From positions 186,001 to 250,000 of the forward strand of contig NZ_FMZS01000006.1 in assembly GCF_900101265.1 (NCBI RefSeq): a stretch of DNA of 64,000 bases, given 5' to 3'. The notes under the pieces were generated by a model. That model worked only from the letters and a program-made list of their open reading frames with translations, made no database searches and was not told the origin of the DNA. Position numbers and translations under genes: made by a program. Position 1 is the stretch's first letter. Each line of letters opens with the position of its first letter. Of this stretch, positions 49,490 to 58,076 are shown piece by piece. The stretch comes from Massilia sp. PDC64. Lineage in GTDB: Bacteria > Pseudomonadota > Gammaproteobacteria > Burkholderiales > Burkholderiaceae_D.

Positions 49490-52400
49490 ATGAAAAAGTT
49501 CTTCACCTGGCTGATCAAGCCCGCCGTGCTGGCCTTCCTGGGCGCGCTGCTGCTCGCGCTGGTCATCTGGTTCGAGTTCCCGCTGGTGTCCTACGACGGC
49601 CATTATCCGTTCGCATCGGAGACGGTGCGCTGGACCTTCATCCTCGTCATCTTCGCGCTGTGGGCCGGCTGGCTGGGCTGGCGCTGGTTCAAGGCATGGC
49701 GCGCCAACCGCGCGCTGATGAAGAGCGTGGCCGGCGAGGATGCTCAGCCGGCACCGGCGCCGGAAGAGGGCGCCGCCGAAGTGGCGCAGCTGAACAAACG
49801 CATGCAGGACGCCATCGCGATCCTGAAGAAAGCGAAGACGGGCGGCAAGGGCGGCCTGTACCAGCTGCCGTGGTACATGTTCATCGGCGCGCCGGGCAGC
49901 GGCAAGACGACGGCCCTGACGCAGTCCGGCCTGAAATTCCCGCTCGCGGATGCGCTGGGCAAAGGCGGCGTCAAAGGCGTGGGCGGCACGCGCAACTGCG
50001 ACTGGTGGTTCACGGACGACGCCGTGCTGCTCGATACGGCCGGCCGCTACACGACGCAGGACAGCAACGCCGGCGCGGACAAGGCCGCGTGGACGGGCTT
50101 TTTGCAACTGCTGAAAAAATACCGCCGCCGCCGTCCCATCAACGGCGTGATCGTCACCGTGCCCGTGAGCGACCTGCTGCAGGATACGGAGACAGGCCGG
50201 CAGGCGCAGGCCCAGGCGATCCGCGACCGCCTCAAGGAATTGCATGATCAACTGGGCGTGCGCTTCCCCGTCTACGTGCTCGTGACGAAGTGCGACCTGC
50301 TGGGCGGCTTCGTCGAATTCTTCGATGCGCTGGGCCGCGAGGAACGGGCGCAGGTGTGGGGCATGACATTCCCGTTGCAGGAAGGGATGGATGGCGACGC
50401 CGCGCTGGCCGCGTTCCCCGCCGAATTCGAGCAGTTGGAAAAGCGCCTGCAGGAACGCGTGCTGGCGCGCATGCAGCAGGAGCGCGATCCGCACAAGCGT
50501 GCGCTGGTCTACAGCTTCCCGCAGCAGTTCGCCGGCATCGAGGACGTGTTGAAACGCTTCCTGGACGACGTGTTCGCATCGAACCGCTACGAACGCCAGG
50601 CGCTGCTGCGCGGCGTCTACTTCAGCAGCGGCACGCAGGAAGGCAGCCCGCTGGACCGCGTGATGAGCGCGATGGCCGCGTCGTTCGGCCTGGAGCGCCA
50701 GGCACTGGCACCGAATGCCGCCAGCGGCCGCAGCTACTTCATCACGCATCTGCTGCAGCAGGTGATCTTCCCCGAGGCCGAACTGGCCGGTGTGAACCAC
50801 GCGCTGGAGAAGCGCCGGCGCATGATCCAGTGGGGCGCCGTCGGCGCCATCGCCATCGCGTTCGTGCTGCTGGGTGCCGGCATGATCACGAGCTACGTCC
50901 GCAACCGCGCGTACGTGGCGGACATGGCAGCGAAATCGGCCGATATCGCGAAGCAGGTGGCCGCGTTGCCCGCGCAGGGATCGACGGTGCAGCTGCTGCC
51001 CGTGCTGGACGCGCTGCGCACGCTGCCGGGCGGCTACGACGACCGCGACAAGGGCGCGCCTCTGCTGAACCGCTTCGGCCTGTACCAGGGCGACAAGCTG
51101 GGCGAGGCCGCGCGCATCGCCTACCGCAAGGTGCTGCAGGACGCGCTGCTGCCGCGCCTGCAACAGCGCATGGAAGACCAGTTGCGCAGGAGCGCCGCCA
51201 ACAGCCCGGAATACCTGTACGAAGTCCTGCGCGTCTACCTGATGCTGGGCGACGCGAGCCACTTCGACGCCGAATCCGTCGCCGCGTGGGCCGCGCTGGA
51301 CGACGCGCGCAACCTGAAGGACGCGACCGACGATCAAAAAGCCGCGCTGGCCGCGCACGAGCTGGCGCTGATGGAAAACTTCCGCGACGGCCAGGCGATG
51401 CCGGCACTCGATCCGCAACTGATCAGCGATACGCGTCTCACGCTCGCGCGCATGCCGCTCGAACAGCGCGTGTACAACCGGCTGAAACGCCAGCTGATGC
51501 GCGAGAAGCTGCCGGAGTTCAGCCCCGCCAGCGCGGGCGGGCGCGACGCGGCGAACGTCTTCGTGCGCAAGAGCGGCGAACCGATCACACGCGGCGTGAA
51601 CGGCATGTTCTCGCCCGCCGGCTACGCGAAGTTCCTCGAGATGAGCGACGAAGCCGTCGGCGACGTCGAGAAGGAACGCTGGGTGCTCGCGCAGCAGGAA
51701 GCGACGCAGGCCGGCAACCGCGACCAGGTCCGGCAGGCCGTGCTGCGCCTGTACTACGACGACTACATCGCGCAATGGGACGCGCTGCTGGCCGACGTGA
51801 CCCTCCGCCCGTTCGGCACCCTGGAGCAGGGCGCGCGCATCACGAACCTGCTGTCCGGAGCGGACTCGCCGATGCGCAAATTCCTCGTCGCGGCCAGCAA
51901 GGAGACGACGCTGGGCGGTACGAAGGCGCCGCTGGCGGCATCCGTCACGGCCGCCGTCAAGGGCAAGCTGGACGCGTACAAGAAGAAGCTGGAAAGCGCC
52001 ATGGCCAGCACGGACGACGCCGCGCCCGCCGCACCGGTGAAGGCCGCGAACCCGGTCGACGCCCACTTCGAAGACCTGCACAAGATGACGGCCGGGACGC
52101 CGTCGCCGCTGGACCAGTCGCTGGGCATGCTGAAGGACGTCGCCGTCTACCTGGACAGCGCCGCCGCCGCCAAGCGCACGGGCGCCCCGCCACCGCCGGG
52201 CGACGCGCTGGCGAAAGTGAAGCTCGAAGCGGACGGCAAGCCGGCCCCGCTGGGCACGATGCTGAAGTCGATCGACAACGGCGGCGCGGGCCTCACGTCC
52301 GGCAGCGAACGCGAACGCCTGAACGCCTTGTGGACGGCGGGCCCGGCGCAGTTCTGCCGCCAGGCCGTCGCGGGCCGCTACCCGATCGTGAAATCCGCCG

Positions 52401-53014
52401 CGCAGGACGTCACGGCCGACGACTTCGGCCGCATGTTCGCGCCGGGTGGCCTGATCGACGACTTCTTCGCGAAGAACCTCGCCCAATACGTCGACATGGG
52501 CGGCGCCCAATGGCGCTGGCGGGCGACCGCGAACGACGGCACGCTCGGCATTCCGCAATCCACGCTCGACGAATTCCAGCGCGCCGCGAAGATCCGCGAC
52601 GCGTTCTTCGCGAACGGTGGTCGCCAGGCATCGATGCGTTTCGACCTGAAGCCGGTGTCGCTGGATCCGGCCATCACGAAGTTCGTGCTCGACATCGACG
52701 GTCAGATGCTGACTGCCGCGCCGGGCGCACTGTCTCCGGCATCGTTCCAGCTGCCGAGCGGGAAGGGCGGCGGGCAGGTCAAGTTGGACGTCACGCCCGC
52801 GAGCGCGCATGGTTCGCTGCACACGGAGGGCCCGTGGGCGTGGTTCCGCATGCTCGACAAGGCGGCCGTGGAGCCGACCGCACAGGGCGAGCGTTACAAG
52901 GTGACGTTCGACGCGGACGGCCGCAAGGCCGCGCTGGAGCTGACCGCGAACAGCGTCGTCAACCCGTTCCGCCGCGCCGTGTTGGAACAGTTCCGCTGCG
53001 TGGACAAGCTGTGA
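49490..53014 (+). CDS. tssM: T6SS membrane-complex protein TssM (IcmF)
   Basis: An 1174-residue TssM of the IcmF family, close to the usual 1100-1200. Two N-terminal membrane helices (about 9-28 and 47-67) are followed by a cytoplasmic NTPase-like domain with a P-loop GAPGSGKTT (about 133-141) and DTAGRYTTQD, so the ATP-binding site looks intact. A third helix near 445-465 leads to the large periplasmic domain, which ends with the VNPFRRAVLEQFRC region of the DUF1215/IcmF C-terminus. TssM spans the inner membrane and contacts TssJ in other systems; no tssJ is seen here. It overlaps tagF by GTGA. Confidence 0.97.
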   Translation: MKKFFTWLIKPAVLAFLGALLLALVIWFEFPLVSYDGHYPFASETVRWTFILVIFALWAGWLGWRWFKAWRANRALMKSVAGEDAQPAPAPEEGAAEVAQLNKRMQDAIAILKKAKTGGKGGLYQLPWYMFIGAPGSGKTTALTQSGLKFPLADALGKGGVKGVGGTRNCDWWFTDDAVLLDTAGRYTTQDSNAGADKAAWTGFLQLLKKYRRRRPINGVIVTVPVSDLLQDTETGRQAQAQAIRDRLKELHDQLGVRFPVYVLVTKCDLLGGFVEFFDALGREERAQVWGMTFPLQEGMDGDAALAAFPAEFEQLEKRLQERVLARMQQERDPHKRALVYSFPQQFAGIEDVLKRFLDDVFASNRYERQALLRGVYFSSGTQEGSPLDRVMSAMAASFGLERQALAPNAASGRSYFITHLLQQVIFPEAELAGVNHALEKRRRMIQWGAVGAIAIAFVLLGAGMITSYVRNRAYVADMAAKSADIAKQVAALPAQGSTVQLLPVLDALRTLPGGYDDRDKGAPLLNRFGLYQGDKLGEAARIAYRKVLQDALLPRLQQRMEDQLRRSAANSPEYLYEVLRVYLMLGDASHFDAESVAAWAALDDARNLKDATDDQKAALAAHELALMENFRDGQAMPALDPQLISDTRLTLARMPLEQRVYNRLKRQLMREKLPEFSPASAGGRDAANVFVRKSGEPITRGVNGMFSPAGYAKFLEMSDEAVGDVEKERWVLAQQEATQAGNRDQVRQAVLRLYYDDYIAQWDALLADVTLRPFGTLEQGARITNLLSGADSPMRKFLVAASKETTLGGTKAPLAASVTAAVKGKLDAYKKKLESAMASTDDAAPAAPVKAANPVDAHFEDLHKMTAGTPSPLDQSLGMLKDVAVYLDSAAAAKRTGAPPPPGDALAKVKLEADGKPAPLGTMLKSIDNGGAGLTSGSERERLNALWTAGPAQFCRQAVAGRYPIVKSAAQDVTADDFGRMFAPGGLIDDFFAKNLAQYVDMGGAQWRWRATANDGTLGIPQSTLDEFQRAAKIRDAFFANGGRQASMRFDLKPVSLDPAITKFVLDIDGQMLTAAPGALSPASFQLPSGKGGGQVKLDVTPASAHGSLHTEGPWAWFRMLDKAAVEPTAQGERYKVTFDADGRKAALELTANSVVNPFRRAVLEQFRCVDKL

Positions 53015-53628
53015 CCGGGTTTTTCGGCAAGGTCTCGACACTCGGAGACTTCGTGTCGCGCGGGTTGCCCGATGGGCTGGTGACGGCCTGGGATGCGTGG
53101 CTGCAGCAGTGCATTCATGCGAGCCAGCAGCAGTTGGGGGATCAGTGGCTGAATCACTATCTCACCAGTCCCGTGTGGCGGTTTGCGATCTCTCCCGGGA
53201 TTCTTGGGCCGGAAGGATTGGGCGGCGTGATGATGCCGAGCGTGGATCGCGTCGGGCGCTATTTTCCGTTGATGATCGGGGCTGTCGGGGCGCCGCCTTT
53301 GCTGGACTGGTTTCACAAGCATGCGGACTGGTATGACGCGATCGAGGATCTGGCGCGGGCGTCGCTGGATCCGGCGTTCGGGCTGGCGCAGTTCGATGGC
53401 ATGCCGGAGCCTGGGGCGGCAGTTGGCGCCCAGGTTGTGCAAGTTGCCGGGACGCGGCGTTTTACGCTGGATGAGAACGTAGGCGAGCGTATTGTCGCGG
53501 CGGCGTTGCAAGGACATAGCCTGTGGTGGACGGCGGGTTCGCCCGACGTTGAACCGACGATGCTCACGTGTGCCGGGATGCCGCGAGCGCAAGGATTTGC
53601 AGCGATGTTGAACGGTACCTGGCATTGA
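53011..53628 (+). CDS. tagF: T6SS-associated protein TagF (ImpM)
   Basis: A 205-residue TagF/ImpM. It starts at GTG overlapping the tssM stop (GTGA) with VTGFFGKVSTLGDFVSRGLP, the family signature, and has WDAWLQQCIHASQQQLGDQW, FAISPGILGPEGLGGVMMPS and VGRYFPLM. TagF is a post-translational repressor of T6SS in Pseudomonas, acting in opposition to PpkA-Fha. Here kinase and FHA protein are in the same operon, so that balance is likely preserved. The gene uses noticeably more GGG/GGT, CGG and GAT codons than its neighbours. It is the last gene of the T6SS operon. Confidence 0.94.
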   Translation: MTGFFGKVSTLGDFVSRGLPDGLVTAWDAWLQQCIHASQQQLGDQWLNHYLTSPVWRFAISPGILGPEGLGGVMMPSVDRVGRYFPLMIGAVGAPPLLDWFHKHADWYDAIEDLARASLDPAFGLAQFDGMPEPGAAVGAQVVQVAGTRRFTLDENVGERIVAAALQGHSLWWTAGSPDVEPTMLTCAGMPRAQGFAAMLNGTWH

Positions 53629-53687
53629 ACCGTTGAGTGGTTCCCTTGAGGCGCCCCAACTGCCGCCAAGGCTGGACGAGCAAAATT

Positions 53688-53711
53688 ATCAAACTGCATA
53701 TCCAGTTTGAT
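53688..53711. promoter_or_regulatory. Perfect 9-bp inverted repeat before the DUF3313-like lipoprotein gene
   Basis: ATCAAACTG, six bases CATATC, then CAGTTTGAT form exact complementary arms. The right arm ends 1 base before the GAGGAG ribosome binding site of the lipoprotein gene (start 53726). It is AT-rich compared with the surroundings. No T-run makes it a terminator, so an operator or an RNA element that limits ribosome access are the likely options. Confidence 0.5.
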
Positions 53712-53725
53712 TGAGGAGTCCATCC

Positions 53726-54364
53726 ATGAACAAGCAAGGCGCATCGATCTGCGGTGGACTGTTCCTGTGCATTGCGGGAGCGCTTTCCGGGTGCGCGACG
53801 AACGGCATGACGCGCTCGGGATTTCTCGACACCTATGAAACGCTTGCGCCGACGCGGTACAAGGACGTATTGATGTTCCGCGAGCCCGGATTCGAACCGG
53901 GCCGTTACGCCGAGATCGTGGTGGAACAGCCGTTGATCAAGACGAGTTCCGGCCGCATCGAAGGACTCGACGATGCGCAGCAGCGCGAAATTCTCGATTA
54001 TGTCGGCACCGAACTGCATCGCCAGGTGAGCAGGATCCCGGCGGCGCCAGGTGCGGCAGGCCGGGTACGGCTGCGTGTGGCCGTGACCGAACTCCAAACG
54101 CCCAACCGGATGGTCAACGCGATGACGCTGCTGCTGGTCGGGCCTGTCACAACCGGCGGCGCCAGTCTGGAGTTCGAAGCCGTCGACGACAGCACCGGCC
54201 GCCGCGTTGGCGCGGCCACGTGCTTCGATCGCGGCAACGTCCTCACCGAATTCCTGGCCTCGTACACGGTGCTCGGTCACGCCAAGGCCGCGATCACGAC
54301 GTGCATCGAGCGTATCGATGGCGCGTGGAGGGATGCAACGCCCGTGGATACTGCACAGACATAA
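53726..54364 (+). CDS. DUF3313-like lipoprotein
   Basis: A 212-residue predicted lipoprotein with a signal peptide and lipobox (ALSGCATNG). It resembles DUF3313 proteins: SGFLDTYETLAPTRYKDVLM, later YVGTELHRQVSRI and a final GHAKAAITTCIERI. The ATG at 53726 has GAGGAG 7 bases upstream; an in-frame ATG at 53711 lies inside the inverted repeat and is less likely. It is downstream of tagF but separated by 97 bp and the inverted repeat, so it may have its own promoter. It is too long and without the usual strand pattern to be TssJ. Confidence 0.75.
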   Translation: MNKQGASICGGLFLCIAGALSGCATNGMTRSGFLDTYETLAPTRYKDVLMFREPGFEPGRYAEIVVEQPLIKTSSGRIEGLDDAQQREILDYVGTELHRQVSRIPAAPGAAGRVRLRVAVTELQTPNRMVNAMTLLLVGPVTTGGASLEFEAVDDSTGRRVGAATCFDRGNVLTEFLASYTVLGHAKAAITTCIERIDGAWRDATPVDTAQT

Positions 54365-54555
54365 TTCCTGGATGTTGACCGGAGCATTCATCTTCACGCG
54401 CGGCCCAGTATCGACATCCATCGTCATGCGCCCGGCCATCCCTGAATGCGCCGGGCCGATACCAGGGTGTGAGACTTTATCCTTAAGTATGATGTTCAAC
54501 GCGATCCGAAACGCCTACCTTAGTCACATGCACCGGCATGAACAACGGGGAGGAC

Positions 54556-55455
54556 ATGATGGATCTGCAAACGCACGGCCCGCGCAAATATCCGCGCTCG
54601 CAGCTGCTCGGCTCATCCGCGGGACGCGGATGGCGCGGCATCTTCGCCGAGTTGCGGTCCCACGCCCCGGGATGTGACACGCCGGCCGTCACGCCGCGCC
54701 AGGCCGAGATCACGATCGCGATCGTGGGCTCCCGTACCGGACAGGTGACGCGCCGGGCGGCGGACATGCGCCAGAGCGCCGTTGCCGCGGATGGCACCAT
54801 CTGGCTGTCGCCGGTGGGTATCGGCGACAATGAAATCCGCATCGAGGCACCGTTGCCCCAGGTGCTGCACCTGTTCCTCGCGCCGGAGTCCTTCGCGCGC
54901 CTGGCCCTGGAGCACGATATGCCCGGCGCCTCGGGCCGGCACGTCCATTGGGCAGCGGGCGTCCATGACGACCTGGTGCTCCAGATCGGCAAGACCATTC
55001 TCCATGAGCTCACGCACGAGAGCAGCGCCGGCGGCATGCTCGTGGAAACGGGGGCGATGATGCTGGCCGCGCGCCTGGCGCAGTGCCATAGCACGGGAGG
55101 ACAGCCGCGCGCCGAAGAACGGCGCGTCCGGCTCGACGCGGTCCGCCTGCGCCGCACGCTCGACTACATCGACGCCCATCTCGAGGACGACTTGAGCGTC
55201 GATGCGCTGGCACGCGAATGCTGCCTGAGCGCCTATCACTTCACCCGCATGTTCAGTGCTGCCGTCGGCGTGCCGCCGCACCGCTACGTGGCGCGCAAGC
55301 GCATCGAGAAGGCCAAGCGGCTGCTGGCCGAAGGCGCGCTGCCGTTGTGCGAGATCGCCCAGGTCGCCCGCTTCTCGAACCAGGCAAGTTTTACGCGTGC
55401 ATTCACTCGCGAAACAGGCCTGTCGCCTGGACGGTTTCGCATGACCATGGACTAA
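54556..55455 (+). CDS. AraC-family transcriptional regulator
   Basis: A regulator of about 299 residues. The C-terminal part holds two helix-turn-helix units of AraC/XylS (about 200-298): LDYIDAHLEDDLSVDALARE with CCLSAYHFTRMFSAAVGVPP, then LCEIAQVARFSNQASFTRAF with TGLSPGRFR. The N-terminal part (about 30-190) is an effector or dimerisation domain without a clear family. The GGGGAGG site fits best with ATG 54556 or ATG 54559; an ATG at 54538 is also in frame. A good intrinsic terminator follows the gene. Its target is not evident; the esterase 260 bp downstream is one candidate. Confidence 0.88.
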   Translation: MMDLQTHGPRKYPRSQLLGSSAGRGWRGIFAELRSHAPGCDTPAVTPRQAEITIAIVGSRTGQVTRRAADMRQSAVAADGTIWLSPVGIGDNEIRIEAPLPQVLHLFLAPESFARLALEHDMPGASGRHVHWAAGVHDDLVLQIGKTILHELTHESSAGGMLVETGAMMLAARLAQCHSTGGQPRAEERRVRLDAVRLRRTLDYIDAHLEDDLSVDALARECCLSAYHFTRMFSAAVGVPPHRYVARKRIEKAKRLLAEGALPLCEIAQVARFSNQASFTRAFTRETGLSPGRFRMTMD

Positions 55456-55475
55456 CCGATTGTCTCCCCCTGTTG

Positions 55476-55506
55476 CCCGACCCGCGCACGCCGGTCGGGT
55501 TTTTTT
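55476..55506 (+). terminator. Rho-independent terminator of the AraC-type regulator gene
   Basis: A 7-bp perfect stem CCCGACC (55476-55482) and GGTCGGG (55493-55499) with a 10-base GC-rich loop is followed immediately by seven T residues (55500-55506). It lies 20 bases after the regulator stop. This is the clearest intrinsic terminator in the window. Confidence 0.9.
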
Positions 55507-55714
55507 GCTTTCCGATCGTTTCCTGGATGGTTCGTTCCGCACGGTCACGGTTCGTGCAGGAACCCGCACGTCTTTTCACCGCGAAAAGAGAATCGCGCAA
55601 GTTCGGTGAAAAGGACCGCAGCTGCGGTAAAGACCGCGCCTGCCCGTGCGTTGCAACATGTTTCTGCCGACATCGTCGGCGCCGAAAAACGTTCAACGTC
55701 ACCACGTAGAGATC

Positions 55715-56749
55715 ATGAAGACGCCCATCAAATTCTTCGCAACGATTTTAGGAGCCATCGCCATGAACCAAGCCTCGTTCGCCGCCACCGACGCCGCCGT
55801 CGATCCGCACATCGACCCGGCCATCCGCCCGTTCCTCGCGGAACTCAACCAGGATCCCAGCCCGTTCTGGGAACTGCCCCAGCCGAAGCCCCAGGACATC
55901 CTGAGCGGCCTGCAGGCGAAGACGCCGGTCGACATGTCCGGCGTGGCCGTCAGCGAGAGGACGATCGTGCAGGACGGCCGCAGCGTCAAGCTGTACGTCA
56001 TGAAGCCGATCCACGTCAGCGGCACGCCGGGCGTGCTGTTGTTCATCCACGGCGGCGTCTGGATCGTGGGGAATTTCGAGAACCACAAACGCCTGCTGCG
56101 CGACCTGGTCGTCGGCTCGGGCCAGGTCGGCGTGTTCGTCGAGTACACGCCGCTGCCGGCCGCAAAATTCCCGACCCAGCTGGAAGAATCGTATGCCGCG
56201 TTGACCTGGGTGGCCGCGCACGGCCACGAGCTGGGTGCCGACGGCGAACGCATCGCCGTGGCCGGCAATTCGGTGGGCGGCGACATGACGGCCGCGCTGA
56301 CGCTGATGGCGAAGGACCGCAAGGGCCCGCGCATCCGCTACCAGGCCTTGCTGATCCCGGCCACCGACGCGAGCGTCGACACCGATTCGTACCGCGCGTA
56401 TGGCGAAGGGCGTTTTCTCGCCAGGTCGTTCATGAAGTACGGATGGGATCTCTATGCGCCGGGTGCCGCGGTGCGCGACAACCCGTATGTGTCGCCGCTG
56501 CGCGCCACCCTCGACCACCTGAAGGGCCTGCCGCCGGCACTGGTCGTGACGGCCGAAAACGATCCCCTGCGCGACGAAGGGGAGGCGTACGCACGCAAGC
56601 TCAAGGAGGCCGGCGTGAACGTGTCGGCCGTGCGGTTCAACGGCACGATCCACGACTTCGTCCTGCTCAACGCGCTGCGCCACGTGCCCAGCACCGAGAG
56701 CGCGCTGCAACTGGTCGCCAAGGGCATCCACGACCATCTCCAGCCGTAA
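55715..56749 (+). CDS. Exported alpha/beta-hydrolase (HSL-type esterase)
   Basis: A 344-residue exported esterase/lipase of the hormone-sensitive-lipase branch. A Sec signal peptide (about 1-23, MKTPIKFFATILGAIAMNQA then SFAA) precedes the catalytic domain. The oxyanion motif is FIHGGVW; the nucleophile is in GNSVGG; the acid is Asp in ENDPLRDEG, and the base His is in TIHDF. It should hydrolyse short-chain esters in the periplasm or outside. The start 55715 is chosen to give a normal signal peptide; an upstream in-frame ATG at 55646 would add 23 residues before it. It stands alone between a terminator and a convergent beta-helix gene. Confidence 0.88.
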   Translation: MKTPIKFFATILGAIAMNQASFAATDAAVDPHIDPAIRPFLAELNQDPSPFWELPQPKPQDILSGLQAKTPVDMSGVAVSERTIVQDGRSVKLYVMKPIHVSGTPGVLLFIHGGVWIVGNFENHKRLLRDLVVGSGQVGVFVEYTPLPAAKFPTQLEESYAALTWVAAHGHELGADGERIAVAGNSVGGDMTAALTLMAKDRKGPRIRYQALLIPATDASVDTDSYRAYGEGRFLARSFMKYGWDLYAPGAAVRDNPYVSPLRATLDHLKGLPPALVVTAENDPLRDEGEAYARKLKEAGVNVSAVRFNGTIHDFVLLNALRHVPSTESALQLVAKGIHDHLQP

Positions 56750-56773
56750 CGGCCGTCACGCATCCTCCAGGCC

Positions 56774-57907
56774 TTAGAACTCGTACGCGCCGATATCGAC
56801 AGCGGCGCCACGGGGGCGGGCCACCGACTCCAGGTCGACCCGGGGCGCCGAGGTCGACGTACCGCGGTCGATCGCCGGCGAGCTGCTCGACAGGCGATAG
56901 TTGCCGGCGCCGTTGGCCTGGTAGGCGACGAACAGCGGGTCGGACGAAATGGTGCCGCTGACGCTGCCCGCCACGCGCATGCTGGTGCCGCTTCTTGCCA
57001 CCAGGTTGTTCACATAACGGTTGTTACCGGCCATTTTGCCCAGTTCGACGATGCCGTAGGTCGTGTTGTCATACACGACGTTGTTGGCAACGTAGTTGTT
57101 GGCAGAACCCGTGGTCGTGCCGGCATCGCCCTGGCCCAGCAGGATACCGTCCTTGCTGTGGAAGACCGTGTTGTTGACGATCGTCGACGCGGTCGCGCCG
57201 TGCCACTGTTGAATGCCGGCCATCGCAACACCGGAGACAAGGTTGTTCGTGACGACATTGTTTGCGTTCGCGATGTAGATGCCCTGCACCGTATTGCACT
57301 TGCCGATCATCGAGGCACCGATGTTTCGCACCACGTTGCGGTCGATGACGACACCGCCGACCGGACCATAGGTATCGATGGCGGCGCCGCCGCTGCCGTT
57401 GCAACCGCCGCTGATGGTCAGGTCGTGGATGAAGTTGTTGGTCATCGTGAGGTTTGCGCCGGCGGCCAGGATGCCGTGACGGCCCGAGCCGGAGATGTCG
57501 AAACCGTCGATATCGACGTAGCTGCCGCGCGAGTCCCACGTGATACCGGTGCCCGACACGATGATTTTCGCGCCCCACTTCACGTCCGAGACGAACTTGA
57601 TGCGGGCGGTTGCGGTACCGCTCTTGCTTGTTTTGATGCCGGCGTTGTCCAGCGCGGGCGCCGAGACCCGATACGTGCCCGCGGCGACGTGGATGGTGGT
57701 ACCGGCGCTTGCGAGCGCATCGGCACGCGCGATCGTCTTCAGCGGCGCGGTTTGCGTCCCCGGGTTCGAGTCGGAACCGGTCGTGGAGACATACAAATCC
57801 TTGGCGACGGCGGAAGCCATCGGGGCCGCTGCGAGCAGCACGACGGCGCCGCAGGACAGGAGGACGTTTGCACGGATGTTCGAAGCGAAAGCAGCAGATT
57901 TTTTCAT
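56774..57907 (-). CDS. Exported right-handed beta-helix protein
   Basis: A 377-residue exported protein. The signal peptide (about 1-35) ends near APMASAVAKD, followed by DLYVSTTGSDSNPGTQTAPL, the usual N-cap of pectate-lyase-like and DUF1565 beta-helix proteins. The middle has repeated rungs with Asn ladders (for example NNFIHDLTISGG, NNLVSGVAM, NNTVFHSKDG, NNYVANNVVYD). The end is RPRGAAVDIGAYEF, a tail frequent in secreted polysaccharide-acting or surface proteins of this fold. A polysaccharide lyase or adhesin-like function is possible, but no catalytic set can be assigned. It is divergent from the FAD-oxidase gene and convergent with the esterase gene. Confidence 0.82.
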   Translation of the reverse strand: MKKSAAFASNIRANVLLSCGAVVLLAAAPMASAVAKDLYVSTTGSDSNPGTQTAPLKTIARADALASAGTTIHVAAGTYRVSAPALDNAGIKTSKSGTATARIKFVSDVKWGAKIIVSGTGITWDSRGSYVDIDGFDISGSGRHGILAAGANLTMTNNFIHDLTISGGCNGSGGAAIDTYGPVGGVVIDRNVVRNIGASMIGKCNTVQGIYIANANNVVTNNLVSGVAMAGIQQWHGATASTIVNNTVFHSKDGILLGQGDAGTTTGSANNYVANNVVYDNTTYGIVELGKMAGNNRYVNNLVARSGTSMRVAGSVSGTISSDPLFVAYQANGAGNYRLSSSSPAIDRGTSTSAPRVDLESVARPRGAAVDIGAYEF

Positions 57908-58076
57908 TAGAAGTGACCTGACTCAACGAGTTAATGAGTACCCTTTGAGATAGGGAAACTTCCTAAGTTCACTTTTTTTGGAGAAAAATTTCTGCAGCGT
58001 AGCAATCCTTTAAGAAACGGATGGCCGGGCAGTGAGACAATCTCCCCGCACACACCAACATCACCAGGAATTTGGA

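Noticed and set aside
49277..53041. A 1254-codon open frame antisense to tssM
   Set aside because: Same reason: it mirrors the codon positions of a real gene, has no recognisable domain, and no ribosome binding site or promoter.
53726..54364. The lipoprotein downstream of tagF considered as the missing TssJ
   Set aside because: It is about 212 residues with DUF3313-like motifs, longer than TssJ (about 150-180), and is separated from the operon by an inverted repeat.
57908..58076. Short inverted repeat CCCT...AGGG and T-run considered as a riboswitch or terminator before the beta-helix gene
   Set aside because: The stem is only 4 bp, the T-run is not next to it, and no known riboswitch consensus can be recognised.
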